Shown piece by piece: positions 44,064 to 52,745 of a stretch of DNA of 64,000 nt. Below the pieces are notes generated by a model. That model saw only the letters and a program-made list of their open reading frames with translations. It was not told the origin of the DNA and did not search any database. This DNA is from Stenotrophomonas rhizophila (lineage in GTDB: Bacteria > Pseudomonadota > Gammaproteobacteria > Xanthomonadales > Xanthomonadaceae): positions 186,001 to 250,000 of the forward strand of contig NZ_RJKV01000002.1 in NCBI RefSeq assembly GCF_003751305.1, given 5' to 3'. A program made the translations under genes and the position numbers. How positions within the stretch are numbered: the first letter of the stretch is position 1; the number at the start of each line of letters is the position of its first letter.

Positions 44064-44562
44064 GTTCCTTCGGCAGCACCTCCAGCAACCGCTGCCGGAC
44101 CCGCTCGGCGTAGCCGGTGGAGGTCAGGCCTGGCAGCGCGTCCAATGCGGCCTGCAGCGCGGCCATGACCGTCTCGTCGCTGCGCGACTGCTGCAGGGTG
44201 TGGAACAGCGCCGCCGCGTGCGGATGGCGCTGCAGTTCCAGGATGTCCAGCAGGTAGATGCGGGCGGCCACCAGCGATCGGCGGCGTTCGGTCACCGGCA
44301 CCGGCACCGCGGTCGGTGTCACCGCAGGTGCGGGCGCGGCGGGCGCGACAACGGCGGCCTCCGCGACCGCACTCGACACCAGATACCCGCTCTGGATCAG
44401 CTGGATCACCATCGCCGGGGTTTCCGGGCCCACCAGCTGGCCCAGCTGGACCAGGTCACGCTGGCCGTCGCACAGGATCAACAGCCGGCGCTGGCGCATG
44501 TCCAGGGGCGCGCGGTGGGCCTGCAGGGCGGTGCGGGCGAGGTCGGTCTTCTGCGGTTGCAT
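44032..44562 (-). CDS. protein of unknown function with N-terminal winged-helix-like segment
   Basis: 176 residues from the ATG at 44562 (MQPQKTDLARTALQAHRAPL); an ATG at 44646 gives a longer, less likely start. A conserved-looking opening, DMRQRRLLILCDGQRDLVQL then PAMVIQLIQSGYLV, is a small helical or winged-helix-like domain. An Ala/Pro/Val-rich linker (about residues 65-90) separates it from a helical C-terminal half (ARIYLLDILELQRHPHAAAL; TVMAALQAALDALPGLTS; EVLPKEHAERFQIAVV). Such proteins occur in xanthomonads, but I know no function. It is divergent from a lipoprotein gene. Confidence 0.62.
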   Translation of the reverse strand: MQPQKTDLARTALQAHRAPLDMRQRRLLILCDGQRDLVQLGQLVGPETPAMVIQLIQSGYLVSSAVAEAAVVAPAAPAPAVTPTAVPVPVTERRRSLVAARIYLLDILELQRHPHAAALFHTLQQSRSDETVMAALQAALDALPGLTSTGYAERVRQRLLEVLPKEHAERFQIAVV

Positions 44563-44692
44563 GGGGGCGGGGTCGATGCGGTGCAGGCCGAGCCTGAACG
44601 CGGAAGGTGAAACGCGGATGACAGCGACACTGTGCATGCCGCCCACACGGCGCTCGCGCTAGGCTGCGCCGATTCACCGGGAGGATGCAGGC

Positions 44693-45316
44693 ATGAAACA
44701 GCTGGGAAGCGTGATGGCAATGGGGATGGTGCTGGCCTTGGCCGCGTGCGAGCGCACGCCGGAGACGCCGTCGGCTGACGCCGAGGCGGCCGTGCCAACA
44801 CCGGCGGCGGACACCGCGCCGGCAGCGCCCGCCACGGCGGCACCGGGCACGGCGGCACCGGGCACGGCGACGCAGGGACCGGCGCGGCTGGATGGCTACG
44901 GTCCCGTGGCGCTGGGCAGCACCTTGGACGAGGTCCGGGCAGCCTGGAGGGAACCCCTGCAGGGCGACGTCGCCGACGATTACTGCCATGCCCTGCGGCC
45001 GGAAGGGGCGCAGGCCGAGGACGTGATCTTCATGATCGAAGGCAAGCGACTGGTGCGCTATGACGTGCGCAACGACCGCATCGTCGCCCCCGGTGGCGGC
45101 AAGGTCGGCATGTCGCTCGGCCAGCTGCAGACGCTGTACCCGGATCGCGGCGATCTGACCCCGCACAAGTACGACGAGCAGGGCCACAACCTGCGGGTGC
45201 GCCCGGCGACCGAAGGCGGCGCGCTGGTCAACTTCGAGATCAACGGCGATGGCAACGTGACCGCGTGGCGGGTCGGCAAGACCCCGCAGGTCGACTACGT
45301 GGAAGGCTGCTCCTGA
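44693..45316 (+). CDS. lipoprotein of unknown function
   Basis: 207 residues. Signal and lipobox are MKQLGSVMAMGMVLALAAC. A Pro/Ala/Thr-rich repeat linker (PAADTAPAAPATAAPGTAAP, residues about 38-60) reaches to a globular domain of about 140 residues. Its segments are DGYGPVALGSTLDEVRAAWR, DDYCHALRPEGAQAEDVIFM, LVRYDVRNDRIVAPGGGKVG and NLRVRPATEGGALVNFEING, ending DYVEGCS. Two Cys residues in the domain may form a disulfide. It resembles small periplasmic BLIP-like modules, but I cannot assign a family. A 9-bp hairpin follows. Confidence 0.75.
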   Translation: MKQLGSVMAMGMVLALAACERTPETPSADAEAAVPTPAADTAPAAPATAAPGTAAPGTATQGPARLDGYGPVALGSTLDEVRAAWREPLQGDVADDYCHALRPEGAQAEDVIFMIEGKRLVRYDVRNDRIVAPGGGKVGMSLGQLQTLYPDRGDLTPHKYDEQGHNLRVRPATEGGALVNFEINGDGNVTAWRVGKTPQVDYVEGCS

Positions 45317-45326
45317 GCCACCGGCA

Positions 45327-45352
45327 CCGCTCCGGCCGCAGCGCCGGAGCGG
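45327..45352 (+). terminator. hairpin after the lipoprotein gene
   Basis: CCGCTCCGG (45327-45335) and CCGGAGCGG (45344-45352) form a perfect 9-bp stem, 11 nt past the stop; no U tract follows, so termination strength is uncertain. Confidence 0.5.
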
Positions 45353-45416
45353 GCCTTCACTGTTTGGCGTGGGCTGGCCCTAGAATCGGCTCACATCTGT
45401 CACCGGGGAGCACCAG

Positions 45417-46373
45417 ATGATCGCTGCCACTGTTTGGTTCGTGCTGGGCCTGGTGCTGTTGGCACTGGGCGGTGACTCCATCGTGCGGGCGGCCTCCGGC
45501 CTGGCCCAGCGCTTCGGGGCATCGCCGTTCGTTGCCGGGTTGCTGCTGGTGGCCTTCGGCACCTCGCTGCCGGAGCTGGTGGTCAACGCCCGTGCCTTCG
45601 TGGTCGGGGCGGAAGAACTCGCGCTGGGCAATGCGGTGGGCAGCAATATCGTCAACGTCGGCCTGACCCTGGGCCTGGCGGCGCTCGCTGCGCCCCTGCT
45701 GGTCCGTGCGCGCCTGCTGTCACCGCTGCTGGTCTGTCTGGCCGCAGCCAGCGCGCTACTGATCCTGTTCGGCCTGGATGGCGTGATCGCACGCTGGGAA
45801 GGGGCCGTGCTGCTGCTCGCCTTCGTCGTCCTGCTGGTGGCCCTGCTGCGCCGGGCGAAGCTGGAATCCGAACCGGTGCGCGAGGCCATCGCCGGCTATG
45901 CGATGACCCGCACCGGGCTGTTCCTCAATACCCTGCGGCTGCTGTTCGCGGCGGTATGCCTGTACATCGGCGCGCGCTGGATCGTGCAGGCCGCCCCGGT
46001 GTTCGGCGCCGGGCTGGGCTGGTCGCCGCTGCTGGTCGGCCTGTTGCCCGTCGCGATCGGCACCGCATTGCCCGAAGTGGCGGCCGCCATTGCCGCCGCC
46101 CGGCGTGGCCAGGGCGACATGGTCCTGGGCCACGTGATCGGCTCGAGCCTGTTCAACCTGCTGGTGGTGGTCGGTGGGATGGCCGCACTGCGGCCGCTGG
46201 CGCTGCCCGGATCGTTCGTGAAACTGGAGCTGCCGGCGGCGATCGCCTTCGTGCTGGTGCTCTATCCGATGCTACGCGGCGATCTGACGATCAGCCGACG
46301 CGAAGGCGCGGTGCTGGTGGTGGCCTTCCTCGGCTGGATCGCGCTGGAGCTGGCGTTGATCCGGGGCGGCTGA
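45417..46373 (+). CDS. calcium/sodium antiporter, YrbG type (CaCA superfamily)
   Basis: 318 residues with about ten membrane helices. The two inverted alpha-repeats are clear: VAFGTSLPELVVNARAFVVG (GTSLPE) with ELALGNAVGSNIVNVGLTLG, and VAIGTALPEVAAAIAAARRG (GTALPE) with GDMVLGHVIGSSLFNLLVV. This is the double alpha-repeat of Na+/Ca2+ exchangers. It exports Ca2+ in exchange for Na+ or H+. The start ATG 45417 has GGGGAG upstream. Confidence 0.93.
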   Translation: MIAATVWFVLGLVLLALGGDSIVRAASGLAQRFGASPFVAGLLLVAFGTSLPELVVNARAFVVGAEELALGNAVGSNIVNVGLTLGLAALAAPLLVRARLLSPLLVCLAAASALLILFGLDGVIARWEGAVLLLAFVVLLVALLRRAKLESEPVREAIAGYAMTRTGLFLNTLRLLFAAVCLYIGARWIVQAAPVFGAGLGWSPLLVGLLPVAIGTALPEVAAAIAAARRGQGDMVLGHVIGSSLFNLLVVVGGMAALRPLALPGSFVKLELPAAIAFVLVLYPMLRGDLTISRREGAVLVVAFLGWIALELALIRGG

Positions 46374-46385
46374 ACGTCGCACTAC

Positions 46386-46452
46386 GTAGAGCCGACCGTG
46401 GGTCGGCTGCCTTCCGGCACGATGCAGGCAGCCGACCCACGGTCGGCGCTAC
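46386..46452. repeat. inverted pair of SMAG/REP palindromes between antiporter and mrpG
   Basis: A plus unit (GTAGAGCCGACCGTGGGTCG) and a minus unit (CTAC at 46449-46452) face each other. The minus GTAG supplies the TAG stop codon of mrpG (46449-46451). They probably act as a transcription barrier between convergent genes. Confidence 0.85.
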
Positions 46453-46862
46453 TGGCTGTCCCGGGAAACCGGCGCCTCTGCACCCTCGGTGTCGCCCGGA
46501 TGGCGCGGCTCCGGCGGCGGCAATTGTTCTTCCTTGGCGGTCTTGTGGCCCGGCAGGTCCGGTCGGGTTTCCATCAGCAGCGACAGCGCCGCCTTGGCCA
46601 TCATGTGCGCGCTGATCGGCGCGGTGATGAACAGGAACACGGTGATCAGCAGCTCGCGCGGCTGCGGGTCTTCGCCGAGAAAGATGTGATAACAGACCGA
46701 GCCGACCAGCACGCAGCCCACGCCCAGGGTGCTGGCCTTGGTCGGTGCGTGCAGACGCTTGAAGAAGGTGGAGAGCTTCACCAGGCCGAGCGCGCCGACC
46801 AGGATGAAGAAGCAGCCGAACAGCAGCAGGATCGACAGCACGATCTGGATGAAGGTGATCAT
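46449..46862 (-). CDS. mrpG: Mrp antiporter subunit G
   Basis: 137 residues. Three helices (FIQIVLSILLLFGCFFILVG; VGCVLVGSVCYHIFLG; LLITVFLFITAPISAHMMAK) and the LSTFFKRLHAPTKASTLG loop match MrpG/PhaG. The C-terminal 40 residues (LPPPEPRHPGDTEGAEAP) are a disordered, charged tail. Its start overlaps the mrpF stop by ATGA. It is the last gene of the operon; its stop lies in a SMAG palindrome. Confidence 0.9.
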   Translation of the reverse strand: MITFIQIVLSILLLFGCFFILVGALGLVKLSTFFKRLHAPTKASTLGVGCVLVGSVCYHIFLGEDPQPRELLITVFLFITAPISAHMMAKAALSLLMETRPDLPGHKTAKEEQLPPPEPRHPGDTEGAEAPVSRDSQ

Positions 46863-47143
46863 TCGACGATGTCCCGGCGCAGCACGAACTTGCTCAGCAC
46901 CACCGTGCTGCCGAAGCCGAGCATGGCGATGATCAGCGCCGCTTCGAAGTACACCGCCGAGTTGAGGTACATGCCGAACAACATGAGTTCAGCGATGGCC
47001 GTCACCGACAAGGTGTCCAGCGCAAGGATGCGATCGGGCACGGTGGGGCCGCGCAGCAGGCGCCAGGTGGCCAGCAGCATGGCCAGGCCGACCACGTGCA
47101 TGCACACCACCATCGTGGTCTGGATGAACATATGTCCGGTCAT
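46859..47143 (-). CDS. mrpF: Mrp antiporter subunit F
   Basis: 94 residues with three membrane helices; the family motif VPDRILALDTLSVTAIAELM carries the conserved Asp in the second helix. The N terminus is MTGHMFIQTTMVVCMHVVGL. It overlaps mrpE and mrpG by four bases each, as in translationally coupled operons. It is part of the hydrophobic Mrp complex that moves Na+ (or K+) and protons. Confidence 0.92.
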   Translation of the reverse strand: MTGHMFIQTTMVVCMHVVGLAMLLATWRLLRGPTVPDRILALDTLSVTAIAELMLFGMYLNSAVYFEAALIIAMLGFGSTVVLSKFVLRRDIVE

Positions 47144-47646
47144 GGGAAAATCTCCATCAGCGGGGCTTCGTAGCGGGATTTGATCTGCCGGATCAGTTCG
47201 TCCGGATCATCCAGATGCAGCACGTGCACCAGCAGATAGCGGCGGTCATCGGACAACGCGGCCGAGACGGTACCCGGGGTCAGCGTGATCATGCTGGTCA
47301 GCGCGGCGATGCCGTGGATGTTGGCGATATCCAGCGGCAGCCAGATGAAGCCGGGGTGGATGCGGCGCTCCGGCCCCAGCACCTGGATCGCGACCCGGAT
47401 GTTGGAGATCAGGATGTCCCACAGGGTCACGAACAGCAGTTTGGGGAGGGGCTTGAGCGAGCCGATCCGCGCGAACTCGCGGTCCAGCCTGGCGGCGAAC
47501 AACGGCACCACCACGCCCAGGATCATGCCGAGCACGAACTGGCCCAGGGTGAAGCTGTCGGACATCAACAGCCAGAACGCCACCACCATCACGCTCAGCG
47601 AGGGCGAAGGCAGGATGCGCTTGTACAGGGAAGGCTTGCGCGTCAT
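47140..47646 (-). CDS. mrpE: Mrp antiporter subunit E
   Basis: 168 residues. The opening MTRKPSLYKRILPSPSLSVM, the helices around VAFWLLMSDSFTLGQFVLGM, and the family signature LTPGTVSAALSDDRRYLLVH then VLHLDDPDELIRQIKSRYEA are all present. The C-terminal domain is cytoplasmic. It overlaps mrpD and mrpF by four bases each. Confidence 0.93.
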   Translation of the reverse strand: MTRKPSLYKRILPSPSLSVMVVAFWLLMSDSFTLGQFVLGMILGVVVPLFAARLDREFARIGSLKPLPKLLFVTLWDILISNIRVAIQVLGPERRIHPGFIWLPLDIANIHGIAALTSMITLTPGTVSAALSDDRRYLLVHVLHLDDPDELIRQIKSRYEAPLMEIFP

Positions 47647-49178
47647 GGCTGGCGGATCTCCGGCGTGGTGGCGCGCAGTTCACCCACATAGTCCTGGGGC
47701 TGCAGCAGCTGGGTGGCCATCGCATCGGTGTGCTGCATCAGCGGGCCGGCGAACACGCTCATCGCGATGCCATAACTGAGCAGCAGCGCGGCGGCGAACA
47801 ATTCCACGGTGCGCGTCGGTGCTTTGCGCGGCTTGGGTGCGCCTTCCTCAACCACTGGTACGCGCCAGAACAGGCGGATGCCGCCACGGGTCAGGCCGAC
47901 GATCACCATCAGGCTGCTGCCCAGCACGGCGGCCCACACCGCCCAGGTGTACTGCGCCGGCATGCCGGCCAGCAGCGCGGCCTTGGCCAGGAAGCCGGAC
48001 AGCGGCGGCAGGCCCGCGACCGAGACCGCACCGATCAGGAACAGCACCGCAGGCGTTTCCTTGCCCGGCATCGGTGCGATGACTTCCTTGCGATCGCTGG
48101 CACCGCCGCGACGGCGGCGGATCAGGTCGGCAATGAGGAACAGCGCGGCGGCTACGAAGGTACTGTGCGGCAGGTAGTACAGGCCGGCCGAGAGCACTTC
48201 GGGTGTGCGCACCGAGAAGGCGATGAACAGCGTCGCCGCCGAGACCACCACCAGGTAGGAGATCAGCACGCGCAGGCGCGCCGCAGCGAGCACGCCCAGG
48301 CCGCCCAGCACGAGGGTGGCCACACCGGCCCAGAGCAGCCACTGGCTGCCGTAGCCGGCCATCGGGCCGGCACCCTCGCCGAACCACAGGGTGCTGACCC
48401 GTAGTACCGCGTACAGGCCGACCTTGGTCATGATCGCGAACAGCGCGGCCACCGCGGCCGGCGCACGCGCATAGGCTTCGGGCAACCACAGATACAGCGG
48501 CATCAGCGCAGCCTTGCTGCAGAACACCAGCAGCAACAGCCCCATCGTCGCCTTGACCAGGGTCAGATGCGAGGCCGGCACTTCAGCGATGCGCTGCGAC
48601 AGTTCGGCCATGTTGAGCGAGCCCAGCGAGGCGTACAGCAGGCCGAGTGCGATCAGGAACAGGGTCGAGGCGGTAACGTTGAACACCACGTAGTGCAGGC
48701 CGATGCGCATGCGCAGGCCGCGCCCGCCGCTGAGCAGCAGGCCATAGGAGGCGATCAGCATCACCTCGAAGAACACGAACAGATTGAAGATATCGCCGGT
48801 CAGGAACGCGCCGTTGAGGCCGACCAGCTGGAACTGGAACAACGCATGGAAGTGCGGCGCGCGGCGGTCCCAGCCCGAACAGGCGTGCAGCAGGCAGGGG
48901 ATGGCCAGCAGCAGTGTGGTCACCAGCATCCATGCCGAGAGGCGGTCGGCCACCAGCGCGATGCCCAGGCGCGAGGGCCAGTCACCCAGCAGGTACACCG
49001 CGATGCTGCCGTCGGCGGTCTGCGCGAACAGCAGCGCGACGGCCGCGGCGAGCGCGGTCAGCGTGGTCCACGCCACCGTGCGCTGCACCTTCGGCCCGTA
49101 GCGGCGATGCTCGACGAACAGCGAGCAGGCCGCGCCGAACAGCGGAATCAGGATGGGCAGGATCACCGCATGGTTCAT
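47643..49178 (-). CDS. mrpD: Mrp antiporter subunit D
   Basis: 511 residues with about 14 membrane helices of the complex I ND4/ND2 proton-pump fold. Helix residues used for proton transfer are visible: FNLFVFFEVMLIASYGLLL (Glu), VKATMGLLLLVFCSKAALMP (Lys) and YLWLPEAYARAPAAVAALF. The overlap is ATGA with both mrpC and mrpE. It is one of the two large pump subunits of the antiporter; MrpA-MrpB is the other. Confidence 0.94.
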   Translation of the reverse strand: MNHAVILPILIPLFGAACSLFVEHRRYGPKVQRTVAWTTLTALAAAVALLFAQTADGSIAVYLLGDWPSRLGIALVADRLSAWMLVTTLLLAIPCLLHACSGWDRRAPHFHALFQFQLVGLNGAFLTGDIFNLFVFFEVMLIASYGLLLSGGRGLRMRIGLHYVVFNVTASTLFLIALGLLYASLGSLNMAELSQRIAEVPASHLTLVKATMGLLLLVFCSKAALMPLYLWLPEAYARAPAAVAALFAIMTKVGLYAVLRVSTLWFGEGAGPMAGYGSQWLLWAGVATLVLGGLGVLAAARLRVLISYLVVVSAATLFIAFSVRTPEVLSAGLYYLPHSTFVAAALFLIADLIRRRRGGASDRKEVIAPMPGKETPAVLFLIGAVSVAGLPPLSGFLAKAALLAGMPAQYTWAVWAAVLGSSLMVIVGLTRGGIRLFWRVPVVEEGAPKPRKAPTRTVELFAAALLLSYGIAMSVFAGPLMQHTDAMATQLLQPQDYVGELRATTPEIRQP

Positions 49179-49558
49179 GCGCCGCCCTCCCGGCCCGGCG
49201 CGGTATCGGCAGGAAGCTCTTCTTCTTCGTGCGCGTCCACGTGGTCGCTGTGGTTGTCGCTGCGGCTGCGCATCGCCAGCACGATGCTGACCGCGGTCAT
49301 CGCAAAGGCGATCACGATGGCGGTCAGCACCAGCGCCTGCGGCAGCGGATCGGTGTAGTTGCCCAGATCGCTGTCGATGCCCTCACGCAGCACCGGTGCC
49401 TTGCCCTGCACCAGCCGGCCGCCGGCGAAGATCAGCAGGTTGGTGGCATACGACAGGAAGGTCATGCCGAGGATCACATCGAAGCTGCGCGCGCGCAGCA
49501 GCAGGTAGATGCCGATCGCGCTCAGTACGCCGATGGCGCTTGCCAGAGCCAGTTCCAT
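49175..49558 (-). CDS. mrpC: Mrp antiporter subunit C
   Basis: 127 residues homologous to NuoK. Three helices start MELALASAIGVLSAIGIYLL, and the middle one contains VILGMTFLSYATNLLIFAGG; the third is LPQALVLTAIVIAFAMTAVS. The C-terminal tail is charged (DVDAHEEEELPADTAPGREG type). It overlaps mrpAB by one base and mrpD by four. Confidence 0.94.
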   Translation of the reverse strand: MELALASAIGVLSAIGIYLLLRARSFDVILGMTFLSYATNLLIFAGGRLVQGKAPVLREGIDSDLGNYTDPLPQALVLTAIVIAFAMTAVSIVLAMRSRSDNHSDHVDAHEEEELPADTAPGREGGA

Positions 49559-52386
49559 CAGTGCATCTCCCCGGTTTTTGCCGAACGGCGGTTGGGATCG
49601 ATCTCGCCTTTGCGGGCATTGCGGGTGCGCGAGGGCTTGATCGTGCCCATCATCGAGAGCATCAGCATCACGCCGCCGAACACCACCAGGTACACGCCGG
49701 TATCGAAGCCGATCGCGCTGGCCAGCGGTACCTCGCCGATCAGCGGCAGGTGCAGGTCCAGATGGCCGCTGGTCAGGAACGGCACGCCGAACAGCATCGA
49801 CGCGCAGCCACTGAGGATGGCGATCAGCAGACCCGCACCGATGCAGCGGATGTAATCGAAGCCGAAGCGCGATTCCACCGAGGTGGTGCCCTGGATGACG
49901 TACTGGATCAGCAGCGGCACGGCCAGCACCAAGCCGGCGATGAAGCCGCCGCCGGGTGCGTTGTGGCCGCGCAGGAACAGGAAGATCGAGACTGTCAGGG
50001 TGAGCGGGAACATGATCTGGGCCAGATCGGCCGGCACCGGCAGCTTGATCGGCGGGCCGGGCATGATCTGTTCCGGCGCCATCCGGGAGCGGCGCAGCAT
50101 GGCGTGCACCACCAGCGCGGCGATGCCGAACACGGTGATCTCACCGAAGGTATCAAAGCCACGGAAGTCGACCAGGATCACGTTGACCACGTTCTGCCCA
50201 TACGCCTCCGGCAGCGCACGCGCCAGCAGCTCGCCGGCCATGGTGTTCGGCGGCAACGTCATGGCGGTGTAGGCCATCGCGGCCAGCCCGCCACCGGCGA
50301 CGATCGCGATCACCGCATCGCGCCGCTTGCGCCAGACCGACTTCTCCGGTGGCGACTGGATCGGCAGGTAGTTCATGCCCAGCAGCATCAGCACCAGGGT
50401 GACCATCTCCACCAGCAGCTGGGTCAGCGCCAGATCGGGCGCCGAGAGGAACACGAAGGTCAGCGAAACCATCAGGCCGACGCCGCCGACCACCAGCACC
50501 GCCAGCAGGCGCTGCCGGTAGACGAACAGTGCGCCCAGCGCGCAGGCCATCATCACCAGCCACAGCGCCCAGCCCAGCAGCGGGATCGGCTGCGGCGAGG
50601 GCCAGTTGGGCGAGGCCGGGTTGGCCACGAACGGCGCGGCGGCGACGACGATCGCCACCAGCACCAGCGCCATCAGCATGCGCTGCAGGCTGCCGTTGGC
50701 CAGGCCCTGGGTGAGGCGGTGGGCGAAGCCGAACACCAGGTCCAGCTGCTTGTGGAAAATATTGCGGCCGATGCTGCGACTGACCACCGCATGCAGGTTG
50801 ATCAGGCGACGCAGGCCGAAGTACAGCGCGATACCGCCGATCACGCCGGCGATGCTCATCATCAACGGGGTGTTGAAACCGTGCCAGACCGAGAGGCTGT
50901 AGGCCGGCATTGCCGCGCCCAGGATCGAGGAGGCGGCCGCGTGCAGCACCGGGGCGATGGTGATCGCCGGGGCGACGCCGACGGCCACGCAGACCACGAC
51001 CAGGATCTCGACGGGGACCTTCATGAAGCGCGGCGGCTCATGCGGGACGCGGTCCAGATCGTGCGGGCCTTTGCCGAAGAAGGTGTCGTGCACGAAGCGC
51101 AGGCTGTAGGCCACGCCGAACACGCCGGCCAGCAGCGCGGCGATCGACATCACCACGCGCATGGTCTCCGGGCCGCCCGCGGTCAGCGCTTCGGCGAACA
51201 GCATTTCCTTGGACAGGAAGCCGTTGAGCAGCGGAATGCCGGCCATCGCCAGTGAGGCGATGATCGCCAGCGCGCTGGTGATCGGCATCAGCCGGCGCAG
51301 GCCGCCCAGCTTGCGCATGTCACGGGTGCCGGTCTCGTGGTCGATGATGCCCGCGGCCATGAACAGCGAGGCCTTGAAGGTGGCGTGGTTGAGGATATGG
51401 AACACGCCGGCCACCACCGCCATCGGCGTGGACAGGCCGAACAGCATGGTGATCAGGCCCAGATGCGAAATCGTCGAATAGGCCAGCAGGCCTTTGAGGT
51501 CATGCTGGAAGATCGCGTTCCATGCGCCGATCAGCAGGGTGATCGCGCCGATGCCGCTGACCGTATAGAAGAACAGATCGGTGCCGGCCAGCGCCGGATG
51601 CAGGCGTGCCAGCAGGAACACGCCGGCTTTGACCATCGTCGCCGAATGCAGGTAGGCCGAGACCGGCGTCGGCGCAGCCATCGCGTGCGGCAGCCAGAAA
51701 TGGAACGGGAACTGGGCGCTCTTGGTGAAGATGCCGGCCAGGACCAGGAACAGGGCATACGGGTACAGCGAACTGGCGCGGATCAGATCGCCGGCGGCGA
51801 GCACCGCATCCAGTTCGAAGCTGCCCACGATGCGGCCGATCAGCAGCACGCCGCCGAGCAGCGCCAGCCCGCCGCCGCCGGTGACCACCAGGGCCATCCG
51901 GGCGCCCTCGCGGGCATCCTGGCGGTGCGACCAGAAGCCGATCAGCAGGAACGAGCTGATGCTGGTCATTTCCCAGAACACCATCAACAGCAACAGGTTG
52001 CCCGAGAGCACCATGCCCAGCATGGCCCCCATGAACAGCAGCAGGTAGCAGTAGAAGCGGTGGGCGCTGTCGCGGGCACTGAGGTAGTAGTGGGCGTACA
52101 TCACCACCAGCGCACCGATCGCCAGCACCATCCCGGCGAACATCCAGGCCAGGCCATCCAGGCGCAACGAGAAGGCCAGGCCGATCTGCGGTATCCACTC
52201 CCCGTAACTGCGGACGATTCCGCCGTCCATGATGGCCGGGGTCATCGTCGCCAACAGCGCCAGTCCTCCCAGCGGAGCGGCCGCGGCTACCCAGGCGGCC
52301 GTGGAGCGGGAGGTGCGGCGGAATGAAGCGACGGCCACTGCCATCAGGAAGGGCAGGGCGAGCAGCAGGAGCAGACTAGGATTCAT
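49558..52386 (-). CDS. mrpA: Mrp antiporter fused subunit A-B
   Basis: 942 residues (MNPSLLLLLALPFLMAVAVA). The N-terminal 770 or so are MrpA, an ND5-like pump with a long helix bundle. Motifs include LVFWEMTSISSFLLIGFWSH, FHFWLPHAMAAPTPVSAYLH and LLAYSTISHLGLITMLFGLS. The last 150 or so residues are MrpB (MFPLTLTVSIFLFLRGHNAP; GFIAGLVLAVPLLIQYVIQG). The MrpA-B fusion is the form seen in many proteobacteria with the six-gene type (group 2) operon. This is the first gene of the operon, and its promoter lies in the 359-nt region to the right. Confidence 0.95.
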   Translation of the reverse strand: MNPSLLLLLALPFLMAVAVASFRRTSRSTAAWVAAAAPLGGLALLATMTPAIMDGGIVRSYGEWIPQIGLAFSLRLDGLAWMFAGMVLAIGALVVMYAHYYLSARDSAHRFYCYLLLFMGAMLGMVLSGNLLLLMVFWEMTSISSFLLIGFWSHRQDAREGARMALVVTGGGGLALLGGVLLIGRIVGSFELDAVLAAGDLIRASSLYPYALFLVLAGIFTKSAQFPFHFWLPHAMAAPTPVSAYLHSATMVKAGVFLLARLHPALAGTDLFFYTVSGIGAITLLIGAWNAIFQHDLKGLLAYSTISHLGLITMLFGLSTPMAVVAGVFHILNHATFKASLFMAAGIIDHETGTRDMRKLGGLRRLMPITSALAIIASLAMAGIPLLNGFLSKEMLFAEALTAGGPETMRVVMSIAALLAGVFGVAYSLRFVHDTFFGKGPHDLDRVPHEPPRFMKVPVEILVVVCVAVGVAPAITIAPVLHAAASSILGAAMPAYSLSVWHGFNTPLMMSIAGVIGGIALYFGLRRLINLHAVVSRSIGRNIFHKQLDLVFGFAHRLTQGLANGSLQRMLMALVLVAIVVAAAPFVANPASPNWPSPQPIPLLGWALWLVMMACALGALFVYRQRLLAVLVVGGVGLMVSLTFVFLSAPDLALTQLLVEMVTLVLMLLGMNYLPIQSPPEKSVWRKRRDAVIAIVAGGGLAAMAYTAMTLPPNTMAGELLARALPEAYGQNVVNVILVDFRGFDTFGEITVFGIAALVVHAMLRRSRMAPEQIMPGPPIKLPVPADLAQIMFPLTLTVSIFLFLRGHNAPGGGFIAGLVLAVPLLIQYVIQGTTSVESRFGFDYIRCIGAGLLIAILSGCASMLFGVPFLTSGHLDLHLPLIGEVPLASAIGFDTGVYLVVFGGVMLMLSMMGTIKPSRTRNARKGEIDPNRRSAKTGEMH

Positions 52387-52745
52387 GCAGGGAATGCGGG
52401 ATTCACGAGCAGGTCGTTCAGTCTAACAGGCAGGCAATTGCTGCCGATACACCCGAATACGCCCTCAATTGCATGTAACGTGCACTGATTCATTTTTTCC
52501 GGGCAGCGCATGGCCCCATTCGGGTCCGTCGACGGCCGTATGGAGGCCCGCTGGCGACTTTGCCGACTGTGGCCTCCCGGCACCGGTCGAAACGGGTCCG
52601 GAACCAGTGGTCGCAGGGCCTGCGGGACCGCGGAGATGTGCACGAAGATGAACGGTGACCGTCGCTCGAAAGGCCACTGCGGACGATGCTGGACGGTGTG
52701 GCGTGGACTGCTGGTGAGCGTCCTCGCTCGTTCAGGAAAAACCGG
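52387..52745. other. intergenic region between the DUF962 gene and the Mrp operon
   Basis: 359 nt. It must hold the Mrp operon promoter (minus strand), but no strong -35/-10 pair stands out. It contains an 8-bp palindrome GCAATTGC near 52434 and a second CAATTGCATG near 52469. A T6 run lies at 52494-52499. Short open frames here have no convincing start or composition. I see no conserved RNA structure. Confidence 0.4.

Noticed and set aside
52469..52651. 60-codon open frame in the mrpA/DUF962 gap
   Set aside because: No Shine-Dalgarno, Pro/Gly/Arg-rich high-GC composition, and no family resemblance.
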